Shown here: one piece after another, positions 35,886-46,746 of the stretch
Position numbering within the stretch: the stretch's first letter is position 1
Layout of the letters: every line of letters starts with the position of its first letter
Source: Podospora pseudoanserina
Taxonomy: Eukaryota; Ascomycota; Sordariomycetes; Sordariales; Podosporaceae
Direction: 5' to 3'
Assembly: GCF_035222485.1 (NCBI RefSeq)
Contig: NC_085921.1
Span: forward strand, 3,100,001 to 3,164,000
DNA length: 64,000 nucleotides
Position numbers and translations under genes: made by a program
The notes under the pieces: model-generated
Told to the model about the DNA's origin: nothing
The model's input: the letters and a program-made list of their open reading frames with translations, nothing else
Database searches by the model: none

Positions 35886-37055
35886 TTATTGCGAGGGAGA
35901 AGGTTATGGGTTATTTGTGCCGGTTAGTGTAGGGACTGGGGCTCTGGTAGCTACATTATGCAGTACAGCCACATGCTTTTATTGGAGAAATGTGTTCCAT
36001 GGTGAAGGGATAATGTGCCGTGCTATTTATGACATGATGCTACCCGATGAGCATGTTGATGAATACGTATACATGATTTACTACTATTTCAATCATCTGA
36101 GCCTTTTATTTCTTAATCCGACCCTTTCCCGTCCTACATCCGAGGCTTTCTTCATCTTAACAAAAACCTTTTATCTTCTTGACCACACATTTCTTGCTTT
36201 TAATCTGTGCTTCTAACCGTTGTTTTTTGACAGACATCCCCGCTTTCTATCCTAATAGTCCGAACCTCCTCTCTATCTATTCCAAGTATTTTATTCTCCA
36301 AATGGAAACCTTGTATTACCACCTTTCTTCTGAAACATAAAAACTACAAGACTTTTATTCCAATAATTCTCACGTCTTTTTACATTCAACCCTAGCTTTT
36401 CTTTAACTGGTAAAGTGGAGAATGAAATCTAAACCAACACTCCAATATTTCAAGTCTAAAATGTTTATTATATGCACCTAGATAGCTGCAGCAAAGAGTT
36501 GGCATGGTTGCCATGGGTGCGCACAAGGTAAAAGACCCACCAAAGCACTGAGCTTGGTGTCCAAGCGTAATGAAATGCCATGGCTTTGATCCCTCTTGAT
36601 TTTCATATAGTGTGCCATTAATCAAAGAATGAGTAGTCAGACAAGTGAAAGGAATACGCTACAAAGCTGTACAAGTAATAAAAGACTGTTGAACAAGTCG
36701 TAACCTATGTAACTGAACCTCTGCTACTACTAGAAAGTCAAAAACATGCCACTAGCAGCTGAGCCATCTTCTAATGTGTTAGCTGTTTTAGCTCTATACT
36801 CTGTCTTTTCTTTCCGCCGGCGATTCGTAAACCACTCCTTCGACTACCAACCAATAAGGAAGGCCGTGTATGCAATTTCAATCAAACACTTCAAAGTAAC
36901 CAAGAGAAAAAACAAGAAAACTGCAACCAAAAAAAACCCAAATGCTACCTCCGATTGCCGTGTAGTTCCAGATGACATGCAGTGTGTGTATCCAGCCTCG
37001 ATCCCTTTGCCGGGTGGTTCTTCCCTGCCACTCGGTGACAAAAGTTCTCTATAAA
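35886..37055. other. Intergenic, AT-rich
   Basis: This 1.17 kb stretch is AT-rich, especially 36070-36420, and holds no supported gene. It contains the 3' ends of two convergent genes. Confidence 0.5.
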
Positions 37056-37979
37056 TCAACGAGAGTCTGGATAGGACCGCCACATACTGTAGACGGTGTT
37101 TTGACCGGTATGTCCAAACTGAGCTTTCTGAGGTGCATCCGTCGCTTCTTCGCCCTCGTATGTTGTGGCAAAGGGTTTTTCAGGGCAGGCAGACACAAGG
37201 TAAGGTCCTTGGTTGTAGCCAGAGGTGTTCATGGCCACCCCTTGGGCATCGTACTCCGGTTGAGCTTCATACCGCGCTCGGGCTTCATACGCACCTTGAC
37301 CATAGGAAAATGCAGCAGGTGTAGTTGTGTAGTGTAATCCAGGAGTGGGCACCGGGGTCCGTAACAATGCCGATCCCGACGGTAGAGTGCGCCAGGGGAG
37401 AACCCAGTCGGTCATATCTGAGGTTGTTTTCGCGCGATATTTGTCTTTCTTATATCCAATATGTTCCCTCTTTGGCGGTATCCTCTGTCCTGTAGAGTCC
37501 ACGTCCCAAGTTTGGTCATTCGCCGTGTTGAATTTGTAATATGTGGCATATTGTTCCGCAGTTGGGTGGACGGGGCATTCAGTTCTTTCTCCTGTCATTA
37601 TCGGCGCTCCCATTGTGGAAGTCTCGCAGGTTTGCTTGGGCGCCTCCTGGACTGGTTGTACTGATGAGGTGTCCCCAATCCTCTCGGGCGCCTGCAAGGC
37701 CGGCTGTGGCTTTGATAATGAGGTGCCATAGCTTTGCGGGGACATCTGCTGGACTCGCTGTGTTGATCTGACAGGCGTAGCATAGTGTCTCTGTCGCCTG
37801 GAGCTGTTCCCCGGGGTGAGATAAGAACGCTCGTTGTAACTTTCGGTGCTGAAAGAGCCTGATCCGTAGCTGAGGGGAAAAGGGTTATAGTCGTCGTCAT
37901 AAGTGTTACTTAGTTCCGCGCACGTGAAGTCTTCGTCATCGTAGCGACTCGAACTCCCTTGACCGAGATATCCAGACAT
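37056..37979 (-). CDS. Orphan Tyr/Ser/Gln-rich protein
   Basis: One exon of 307 residues from the ATG at 37979. Seen: MSGYLGQGSSSRYDDED start, a Ser/Tyr-rich first third, Pro/Gln-rich middle, a segment with EQYATYYKFNTANDQTWDVD near residue 145, and an Ala/Tyr-rich part before the end. No signal peptide or membrane helix. It shares composition and a short motif with the protein at 33332..33967. Function unknown; likely disordered. Confidence 0.58.
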   Translation of the reverse strand: MSGYLGQGSSSRYDDEDFTCAELSNTYDDDYNPFPLSYGSGSFSTESYNERSYLTPGNSSRRQRHYATPVRSTQRVQQMSPQSYGTSLSKPQPALQAPERIGDTSSVQPVQEAPKQTCETSTMGAPIMTGERTECPVHPTAEQYATYYKFNTANDQTWDVDSTGQRIPPKREHIGYKKDKYRAKTTSDMTDWVLPWRTLPSGSALLRTPVPTPGLHYTTTPAAFSYGQGAYEARARYEAQPEYDAQGVAMNTSGYNQGPYLVSACPEKPFATTYEGEEATDAPQKAQFGHTGQNTVYSMWRSYPDSR

Positions 37980-38531
37980 GCTGACTGCAAAGTGGAAAGC
38001 AGATAAATAGAGGATGTTGGGCTGTGCGATGTGGCCAGGGGTGTGATGGTGGTAAGAGTTCCATGACGAATGGTGGGCTCTTCCTGCAATTTATAGGTAT
38101 CCGGGAAGGAACAGGACGCTTCTCACATGCCACATCTGGGCCACGCCTCGAGACACTTTGCTGGTCCACTAAACTGCCGCAGAGGTGCTTTTCATGATCG
38201 TAGCTGAAGTATCTTGACACAGGTTCCAGAACGTTGTCGAACCACTCTTCAGGTGATACAGCTTGACGAAGGCGGGGCTCGGGGGCTGGTGGATAGAGAC
38301 GATGAGCTCAGAGATCCATTGAAACAGAATCATGATGAATTGAAGGGCGGTTTGGCTATATATCTGATATTGTGACGCACAAAGTAACGCCCTATTGTTT
38401 TAGGTATGGACAGACTTGAAACATTTTCATGATCATGGGAAGCCTACTATCGGAGGACTGGGCGTCGAGAATAGCGGCAAGGCGATCGTGTTGCCACCCA
38501 GTTGCCCAACGCAGCCAGCTGCATCCCTTGG
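37980..38531. other. Intergenic, no gene seen
   Basis: These 552 bases contain the promoter of the orphan gene at 37979 and the 3' flank of the esterase gene. No other feature was found. Confidence 0.5.
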
Positions 38532-39512
38532 TCACCAGTCCACAAAATATCCGATGCCGTCCCCAATCGTACTCGAGGCCACCCCTGCGTGATCCTGGCC
38601 TACGTACTCCTTGAGGGTCACATCCCTCACCCTTCGGCTGGCCTGGATGCGGTAAAACAACTCCTGCGTCACCTCTGTCTGCTTGAACGACTGCCAGAGG
38701 GTCTTCCTCTCCTGGAATGCTTCCTCCGTCTCAGTGCGCCGCCGTCGGGGGAACTGTTCGGCCGACCCATAGGTGATAAACACAGCTGGCTTCGTTTCTA
38801 TGGCCTCGGTTTCGTTCGCGCATGGCAACAGCACCGGTTGTTGGACACATCCTGTTCCCCAGCGCCGTGTGACTTCGTCGAGCAACAATCCATTGTTCCA
38901 GATCATCGTCGGCGTCGCGGCAATGTACGTGTCGAACAAGCCCGGGTAGGCAATCAGCGCATACACGACAAATATGCCGCCAAAGGAGTGACCGTAGAGA
39001 GCGTCGCGTGTAAATGTGACAGATGGGAAGATGGTATGCTGCACCCACGGGCGGAGGGTCCCGTTGATGAAGGCGATGAAATCGTCAGCACCCGACAACG
39101 GCGGATCGCTTGCGGGGTCGTCAGGTAGTGGCGGACGCAGGTCGACAAAACGCCGGGTGAGATCGTAGACGTGGTTGCTGAGCGGGTAACCAATGGTCAC
39201 GACGATGCTGTCTGGCTGGGCTGAATCGACTCCTTTGCGCCGCTTGAAGTTCTCAGCTGCGGTGAGGCCATGGGCATTCCCATCGGTGACGTACATGGTG
39301 AGAGCAGTCTTGTTGGTGACATCCCGCGACTGCCATTCGAAAGGCCAGGACACGCCAATCTGATAGGTTAGGTTCTTGGATTCGTTGGTGGCATTCCAAA
39401 CAGCATAGTTGGGAAGGAGGGTGGCGGGGAATGGCGGGAATGCCGTGAAGGACCAGCCGCTCAGAGAAACCATTTTTCTAGCAAGTACTGCAAGACTTTG
39501 AGATCTCAGCAT
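38532..39512 (-). CDS. Alpha/beta hydrolase, siderophore-esterase-like (IroE/Fes type)
   Basis: One exon, 326 residues from the ATG at 39512, or 313 from a second ATG at 39473. Seen: nucleophile elbow GHSFGG at 174-179, a preceding IVVTIGYP strand, and a late Asp-His pair (GQDHAGV) giving the catalytic His; the layout matches the esterase D / enterochelin-esterase-like family. No clear signal peptide. Known: fungal members hydrolyse triacetylfusarinine-type siderophores in the cytosol to free iron, but others act on different esters. Inferred: siderophore or related ester hydrolysis. There is no siderophore synthesis gene next to it. Confidence 0.85.
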   Translation of the reverse strand: MLRSQSLAVLARKMVSLSGWSFTAFPPFPATLLPNYAVWNATNESKNLTYQIGVSWPFEWQSRDVTNKTALTMYVTDGNAHGLTAAENFKRRKGVDSAQPDSIVVTIGYPLSNHVYDLTRRFVDLRPPLPDDPASDPPLSGADDFIAFINGTLRPWVQHTIFPSVTFTRDALYGHSFGGIFVVYALIAYPGLFDTYIAATPTMIWNNGLLLDEVTRRWGTGCVQQPVLLPCANETEAIETKPAVFITYGSAEQFPRRRRTETEEAFQERKTLWQSFKQTEVTQELFYRIQASRRVRDVTLKEYVGQDHAGVASSTIGDGIGYFVDW

Positions 39513-40078
39513 CCTGATTCCGTTTTAAGCAGCGGGCCACGGGACCTTTTGACCCGACAGTGTTTGTGCCTGCCGGGGCATTGCGGTCCCTTCACCAATC
39601 ATGCCCTCGAGGTTCTGGCGAATGGAAGTGCTGGTTGTTTGAAGGATCAATGACTTTCAGCTGAGGTTGTGCATATCAATATGCCACTTATGCACGTGCA
39701 CTGCATTGTGTTCTGCATAATCACATAGAGTTCTTACCAGGATATAATGACGCCTATAACAGCGCATTGCTCCCATGTTGATCACAGTCTTTTGCAGACT
39801 ATCTATGTAAGGGAATAAGCACATTCGTGTACTGCCCTGTGTGGCTTGGCAACCTGCAAGCCACCGGCTCAACATAGCTCAGGTAGGTATCTATTCTGCC
39901 TGCAGACCGTTACACAAGCCTGATCAGAGATTGGGCCTGTACGATGCCACTTGCAGCTCACCGATTTACCAAATCCGTCCCACTTGTAACCATTTAACCC
40001 TTCCTGAGATCAATTTGCAACCGCTCACATCCTTTATCTGCAAACCTTGATGTTTTTGGGTACCTGATCGGAGTCATC
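39513..40078. other. Intergenic, no gene seen
   Basis: This 566-base stretch lies between the start of the esterase gene (-) and the broken membrane-protein gene (+). Only short frames occur. Confidence 0.5.
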
Positions 40079-41990
40079 ATGAACTTCACCACACCTGCGG
40101 ACGATTTTGCCGGCGATGAGTTCTCAAACAACCTCTTCAGTGATCTCGCACCCCTGCTCACCCTTTTTGGCGAGCAGGTCACAAAACAGTTCCTCAGCCT
40201 GAGTCTGGGGTGGGCTGATAATTTCCTTCTTGTCGGAACACTGCTGGTGATTGTAGGTATTTCGTGATGCGGGCATGTCATAGAAGGTATTACCACGGAA
40301 TACAGCTTCGAGCCTGCCCACAACTCAGATCTTCAGCCATTGGTCCTGCAAAGATCTGTCACAGTGGCTGACCAACACTTTTCTTCATATGCTATTTTCT
40401 TTCCGTCTGGGATTCGGACATTTACTCTGGCAAGTGATCCGAAGAAGAGATACTTCAGGTATGTTAGAACTGGCACTTGTTGATTCCTTCAAGGTAATAA
40501 CTGACTATGACCCCGGCACAGTGTACTTGCAGCTGCCTTAACTTTAACAGCACTAGCTGGGTTTGTCATTCAGTTTGTCGGCCTTCGCGCACTTCACTGG
40601 TCGGCCACTATCCTTCAGCTTGGAATAACTTTAGTCATGACAGGAGTGCGTGCTTGGGCTCGACGAGGCCTTGCTTTTGATCCAACCGCCACAACGATAT
40701 TGGACGGCCACGAAAAGGCTTGGCTTGCTCTTCATCTTTGGGCAAAAAAGACCACGGGCGCTACCCAAAGCTCCACGGCAGCATCGTATGTACGGACGTT
40801 CTTTTAATTGAAGTCAGACTGACTGAAGTACGGAGGCGAAGAAGTGGATATCATTCCGACGGTTCAAGAGCAAGGTCCAGTTAAAGATGGATGGGATGAG
40901 GTTAGTAAGGTGACCAAACTATTTCACAACGAGTACCGCTCTTTCATATCACCCAGTGCCCGGCCAGACCTCCCAGAAGGCGAACAGACATTGCCTCAGT
41001 ATGTTCCTCATTTGTTCACCAAAATTGGAGCGTTTCAAAAGCAATTCAAGACAAAGTCTTTTGGGAGCCTTACTGTTGGGCTGGTGACCTAGGCAAGTCA
41101 CTGGCTGTGAAAGTGAGGCCAAAATGGCCAGAAATGGTAGAAAAATTGGTGATACAGCAATCAGTTGTTGGTTGTTAAGTCTAAAAGTAAACAGTAAGGA
41201 AATCTAGCCTTCAAAGCAAACCGGTGTGGGCCTGGTGAAAGCCTGGGCCCTTTGTCTGGTGCCCCACACTTACACGGGGCTCAACGGAACCTTTCTCGAG
41301 CTGGTCAGGGTAATGATGTATCAGTATAGTGATCGGGTAGTCCCTCGACTTCAGCCAGGTTTCCGATCCAGTATCCGTCTATCCTGCCTCAACAACCTTA
41401 TACGGCCCAACATCTTTTTGGCCCAGTGCACCACAAAGGCCTTCCCCGCGTCTGGGTTCACGAAAGAAATTACTTTGAGAGTGAGCCGACCGGAAATGAG
41501 CAATGAGCGGATATGCAACGATTTCGAACCTGATGCCGACTGCTGACGATATTGTCCCTTGGGCTACCACTTTCACTAACTTGGCGGAGCGTATTCTGGG
41601 GTACCTTGCAACCTCCAACCACGTGCGATGGAAGGGGTTCGGTACCTCTTTCACCTGGAGTTTTACTGTATGTGTCGGTAAAATATTGCTTTACCGGCAA
41701 ACCAGAAACACTTCGCGGGTTGTTAGTTTCAGACTAGAGGCCGAGGTCGACAACACGCTCGGCTATGCAACCACGGCTCATACAGACAAATGGAGTTTTC
41801 AACAGCCCAATCTTGTTCAGGGTTTCATTGCAATATGGCTTTTCACTGGCTCGCAGAAGAGCGGCGATACGAGATGTCATCTCTAACCCGTGGGTCAAAG
41901 AACTAATGTTCTTCCTGGTCGAGGGAAATATATTGCCGCTTTCGGACTTGGGTGGGGTGTGTAACTAGGAGCAGCACTGCCTCTGACACC
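40079..41990 (+). pseudogene. Broken fungal multi-pass protein gene, N-terminal and middle part
   Basis: Coding-like blocks follow one another on the plus strand: 40079..40262 (MNFTTPADDFAGDEF, then DLAPLLTLFGEQVTKQF and LGWADN), 40285..40458, 40522..40786 (a hydrophobic AGFVIQFVGLRALHW block and RAWARRGLAFDP), 40845..41092, and weaker blocks to about 41970 (NLVQGFIAIWLF). An intron at 40459..40521 still has good borders. Between blocks there are a missing stretch after WADNFLL and changes of frame, so no full product can be made. From memory this opening belongs to a family of large uncharacterised ascomycete proteins with several membrane helices. What may be its C-terminal part is at 49210..50140. 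A shortened functional gene covering only the first blocks cannot be excluded. Confidence 0.5.
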
Positions 41991-42440
41991 CTACCCCCCT
42001 GCAAATTGGCTTAAAAAAATGTGCTTCATTTCGAATTGTCCAAATTCACTAGCTTAAATTCAAGTATCTGATTTGCAAATTAAGGTAAAGGCCTCGTTGA
42101 ATCGTCATATAAACCCTCGGGCAGGAATAGGTTGCTCTAGAGGTAATGCGCTCGTATTAATTCCGAAGTGGGGAAACTTTTTAGGGATAGAACTTTTGCA
42201 GACGGTGTCTTTAATAAGAGACCTCGCTAGGGGATTTGTATAATAGATTATAATAATAGGTCTTAATATCTCTTATCGGGTACTTATTATATAAAGACGT
42301 ATAAAAATATCGACGTAGCTAATATCGATATTCCTCAAAACATCCTCAATATTAGGTACGATCTTAACATCGAACCTCTCCAAAGCCGGGCCGCTCGCGC
42401 CCCAAGCCTTCTTAAAGAAGCCGAGTCGGGATATTATAGT
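41991..42440. other. AT-rich decayed segment
   Basis: The DNA becomes strongly AT-rich, with many TA steps between about 42225 and 42370, unlike either flank. This is the look of old repeat DNA changed by C-to-T mutation such as RIP. No domain can be read. Confidence 0.5.
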
Positions 42441-42819
42441 TATTTCCCCACATAATAGTTCTGGGTCTTCTCACCTTTTACGCCTGAATATTGTGGATCG
42501 CAAGAACGATATGATAAGGTGGCCGGGCTTTGTAACATTGCCAACCTTAAATACAGTATGGCCAGAAAACAGGGACTCGGGTGTTGGAGGATGAAGAACA
42601 GCGAACAGACTCCTTGAGCAAGGCTCTGGACTATTTTCATGGTCTGAGCTGTTCGTTCCAGGTTGCCACACGAATACTACCCAAATGCAGCCTCCAATAT
42701 GCAGTCGTGGCTGAGGATGAACAGGAGCAAGGCACTGGGTCAATGCCAACACCCCACACATGTTGACCATCTCGAAAGGCCTATTAACTAAGGTACCTAG
42801 ATACCTACCTACTCTTCAA

Positions 42820-42905
42820 TGAAAGCGTGAATGTTATTATTCCCCCAATTAACGCATCTCCAATCCCTGTCATGAACTTCGCCCATGGGTGAGCTAGCTA
42901 TATGG
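42820..42905 (-). pseudogene. Decayed copy of the 3' end of the gene at 45642..46746
   Basis: About 85 bases match 45652..45737 in the same orientation, covering the last coding codons (GEVHDR...) of that gene. The copy has substitutions, including a C-to-T change that makes a stop, and small length differences. The likeness stops soon after the stop codon on one side and before the preceding exon on the other. Confidence 0.65.
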
Positions 42906-43074
42906 GGCGAAAGGTCGTATGTCTAGGTGTTGGCCATGCTGGGATTGTTTGACTTCAACACACACAAGAACCCCTTCCTTGCTCAAGTAAAAGGCGTGGT
43001 CTCCCTGATTCTGTTGCGGAATCGTCATCAACGTCATCACATTCACACAAGAATCAAAGGACAAATAAACAAAA

Positions 43075-43237
43075 GTGCGGGGAGAGGGATAACTTTATTA
43101 TAATTATAATAAGAATATCGCCCCATAACCAAGATATTAATGTTGGTGATAAGAATAGAGCTCCCTGCTCAAGTCTCATGATAATGATGATAAGAATAGT
43201 GTCCATGTCCAAAATAATGATAATAAGAATGTTCCTC
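43075..43237 (+). repeat. Inverted repeat, left arm
   Basis: This AT-rich stretch, with several GATAAGAATA-like words, is an inverted match to 45372..45550. Similarity is roughly 75-80 percent by eye with small gaps; the best part includes AATAAGAATATCGCCCC. About 2.1 kb lies between the arms. Confidence 0.75.
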
Positions 43238-43362
43238 CCCGTCTATGCAGACCATTGATAAAAATACTCCCCCCCCGTCGCCCCCGTAACCCCCCACCAA
43301 ATTAGGTCCGCGAGGACCAAACCACCCGCCAACCCCGCCGCCGCACCGAACCACGGGAGATT

Positions 43363-43820
43363 CTAACTCCAGCCTAATCATTCCATGTCAGTTATGCATG
43401 TTAAAGTGAACTGAGAGATTTTGAGACGTACCAAGAATTGCAAGGGGCCCCGCCAAAAACGTCACCAACCCAGCTGCCGCCTGCCGGGCCCGCAACCAAT
43501 CTCTCACCGCCGGGGTGCGTCCGACCCCCACCTGGTCCCCGGCCCCCTGCATCACCCCCTGCCTAATACGGATATTCAGTCAGCACTCATCATCAGCAAA
43601 TGGACTTGTCAGGCCTTTGAAAGCCTGACAAGGAAGTAGGACAGGTTTGGTGAACTCACTGGCTGGCAGGGTCAGCAGGGAGCGGGAGACGCAGGTGGAG
43701 ATCCCCGCACGTGCACCGGTGGGTGAGGAGGTTGGGGCCCAGCAGGCCGAGCTCGACGTCGCCGGCTGTGGCGGCTGTGGCGGCGGCGGCGGCGGCGGTG
43801 TTGGGGCTTGGGGCCGACAT
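43363..43820 (-). CDS. Putative small protein with C-terminal hydrophobic segment
   Basis: Exons 43660..43820, 43432..43562 and 43363..43373 join over introns of 97 and 58 bases (donors GTGAGT and GTACGT, acceptors ATTAG) to give 100 residues. Seen: Ala-rich start (MSAPSPNTAAAA), a GDVELGLLGPNLLTHRCTCGDLH block, and an end with LVTFLAGPLAIL that could insert in a membrane. The ATG directly follows about 25 A residues. The CxCGDLH block recurs in the plus-strand sequence at 48500..48650. Splice signals are good, but the last exon is only 11 bases and the product is unrecognised, so the model is tentative. Confidence 0.4.
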
Positions 43821-43845
43821 TTTTTTTTTTTTTTTTTTTTTTTTT
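43820..43845. repeat. T/A homopolymer of 26 bases
   Basis: An unbroken T run on the plus strand reads as a poly(A) leader directly against the ATG of the small gene on the minus strand. Length may be misjudged by sequencing. Confidence 0.9.
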
Positions 43846-45371
43846 GAAAAAAAATGAATTTTCCAAAAAACAGAGGATTTATGTTGGGAATTGTGGAGGA
43901 GCGCAAGGCTCCATGGAGCAGTTGAGGGAGGGTTACAATGATGGATTCTTGGCACTTGGCATCTATTCTGGGCTCTTCCTGTATAAATATCTCACGGTAC
44001 GCTCCACAGAGCTTTTCTTTTGTTTAGACAATATCATCAGTTCAATTTACATGCTTCAAATCAACTGTCTGAGTTCCAACTCAACAGGAATTGTGTTGGC
44101 CAAAAAATCCAAAATTGTGGGTGGTGATACTTGAGGAAAGGAAATGGAAATTCTGACGAACTTTCAAATCTGGGATATTTGAACCCGCGCTGGGCACTAG
44201 CACAGCAACATGATGTGGACCTGGGTTGGGGCCAAAGGGAACATTCTCGTCGTCTTGCGTCATCCATCATGGTAACTGCAAGCTTGCATCTCGGCTGGGG
44301 AAGGTGCGGTTTCTCACTTGGGAAAATTCACCCCAGGAAGGGTAAGGTACCTAGGTATGTGCCGTTTGAGCAGGAGAGCGTTTTGTAGTTGCCCATTCGA
44401 GCAACTGTCACTTTTGGACCATGTCCATTGACGGGATTGGGCCGTGATGGGCTGACATGATCAGCTACCCACAAATGGTGGAGGCAACAGCAAACGCTGC
44501 GACAGGATTAAGGACAGCCATTGTGGCCTAGTCCTGTCCCTTAAATGTTTTTATTTATGGACGGATTTACATGGAAGATGGCAGTCTGCTTTGCAAAAAG
44601 AGTTGGCCGTGGGCTGGGCTCAGTTGAAGGGGGCAGGGCTATCCACATGTTGCATCTGTCCATCGCCTGGAAGACGGGATTTCAGTCGAGGGTGGATAAC
44701 CAGTTGGATGTTACTTGGCAGCTCATGTCACTTTCATCCGTTGCAATATCGCCATCATGGTGATAGCAACGGCGACCTCATAATCATCCTCCCGTTAACC
44801 CTCATCGCCCTGGCCCTCATATTCGCTGGGCTAGTCACCAGACGAGCTGGTCCTGGGGTTGGGCGGAAGTCACGTTGAAGTTGGGTCACGTATGACAGTA
44901 GTGCCAATGGCTCGGCTGGCATTGCATAGCACACGGGTGACTTCCCGCAGAGGAGCCGACAACGCCCATCAAGTTCGCCCTGCCGATAAGAGTTGAGGTT
45001 TTCATCCTACTCTAACTCCAAGACGCGTGCAAGCAGCTAGCAAGCCCAACGCCCTGCTCGAATGAACAACGGACATCTCAACGAAGTCAAAGCGGTCTTC
45101 CGGCTTTTCGAGTAAGCCGTGCCGGAAACCGCAAACCTGACACGCTTTTGCGCGCATGCCTGTGTCTAAAAGCAGGAACACCTGTTGGGACCCAACGATG
45201 CGCATTTAGATTGATCGAGGGGGCAGCCACGAGATGTTCTCTTTCTCGAACAGTCCAGTACTTACCCTTCCTTCCTCCAAGTTTATCCGGCAAGGGGCGA
45301 ACGGCTAGCTTTGGGTGCTGGCGCTGGGCTTGGGCGTTTGGGGGTTATAGGGTTTGCTCTTAGTTGGGGAG
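43846..45371. other. Repeat-derived intergenic region
   Basis: No gene is supported in this 1.5 kb. Part of it (about 44400-44770) resembles 47470-47780 in the same orientation, for example around ATGATCA...CCACAAATGG and CTCATGTCAC. It looks like a diverged repeat pair. Confidence 0.5.
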
Positions 45372-45550
45372 GTTTTTTTTGGGATGAATATGCTTATTAT
45401 CTTTATTTTGGATCTGAGAATGCTATTCTTATTGTTATTATCTTGTGAGGCTTGAATAGGGAGCTCTATTCTTATCACGAACATCAATATCTTAGGTACG
45501 GGGCGATATTCTTATTATCATTATAATAGAGTTATCTCTCCTCCGTACTG
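45372..45550 (-). repeat. Inverted repeat, right arm
   Basis: Inverted counterpart of 43075..43237. The pair encloses about 2.1 kb without transposase-like coding. It may be the terminal repeat of an old DNA element or the product of an inverted duplication. Confidence 0.75.
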
Positions 45551-45641
45551 GGGTTCAGTTTCACTTTGTTTCATGGTGAAATGTGCATCTTTGGTGTTCT
45601 GACTGGATACCGGTCTATTGTGCAACGGCCACCCTCAGGCA

Positions 45642-46746
45642 CTAACTATCTTGAATGAAACCATGAATGTTATCATCCACCAATTGACGCATCTCCCTGT
45701 CATGCACTTCGCCCATGAATGAGCTGGGTATATGATCTGTTTCTTCAAGATTGACAACCTCGAGCCACGGTTTGCTAATAGTCTTTCTATAGAACAAAAC
45801 GGAGGTTCCGAGAAGTTTTGGGTCTGGATGAATCCAACCAACGATTCTGGCTCAGCATCGCACCTATTAGCAGCTGATACCGTTGCGCAGGTGCTTGGAT
45901 GAAACACAGGATAAGCACTCACCGGATCACCGAATCGAGGTCAATAAGTCTGGCGACATCAGTTCGGGACAAACTGCAGAGCCAGGCGCCGTCTCGACTT
46001 GTCATCGTGAACGAGAACCCCCATTTTGGCCACCCTGGTCTCCTCCCGTTTTCTCGGATTAGTTGAATAGTACGCTCATAAATAGGCCCTCCAACTGACA
46101 GACCGGTCCCTGTAGGTATGCTGTCATACGCCTTGACTTTCCCAGAAGGCCTATCTACGAGGAACGGGACAGGGTAAGCGTAATTGATAAGTTGGACATT
46201 GTCAAGACAGCAGCCGTCCTCGATATTGGCTCGCCAGGGGATTGGTTTCTGGAGTTGGGAGAGGTCGTTTGCCGAGACATATAGGCGGGCTTGCTGCCAA
46301 CGGGCAGTCTCAGATGCGAACGGCTGCGGTGGGGGGCAGCAGAGGACATCGATCGAGTAGCGGTGGATACGTGTAGCAGGTGGAAAGGGTCGTGGAAGTT
46401 TGGTAGACATGCACGATATGTCGTTATGTCGACGCCATGTAGGGGGGCCGTGATACGCTGCGGTGAGCTTTTCTTGAAGTCGTTTGCCCCACCACTTGGT
46501 ATTTCCTGTTGCATGAGAATTACTTGGGCTGATTCGGGATAGGGCCCGCCTCCAGATACCAATGCCGCCCTTCTGGGATGTCGTGTCTTCCGATTTTGTC
46601 TCTGTGGGGTGCGACGATTGCAATAATAAAGATTTTGGCTTCTCAGAATCATCCACGACGGGTCCGTTATCATGTACATAGGGCGGAGGAGGATTCGTGC
46701 TATCGAGGTGGTCCTCGAAGAGGTCATTCATGCTTTTTTCCAGCAT
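45642..46746 (-). CDS. Hypothetical protein
   Basis: Exons 45923..46746 and 45642..45846 join over a 76-base intron (GTGAGT...CCAG, branch GCTGA) to give 342 residues. Another acceptor (AATAG) 17 bases upstream would give a different frame, but the chosen frame yields a smooth segment (IVGWIHPDPKLLGTSVLFYRK) and a charged end (GEVHDREMRQLVDDNIH), and its 3' part is the one conserved in the decayed copy at 42820..42905. Seen: a Pro/Ser-rich N-terminus, then a globular part with Trp and Cys residues. No signal peptide, membrane helix or known domain. Function unknown. Confidence 0.65.

Noticed and set aside
45847-45863. Alternative acceptor AATAG for the gene at 45642..46746
   Set aside because: It gives a longer but less protein-like Cys/Trp/Met-rich tail, while the CCAG acceptor gives the frame kept in the decayed copy.
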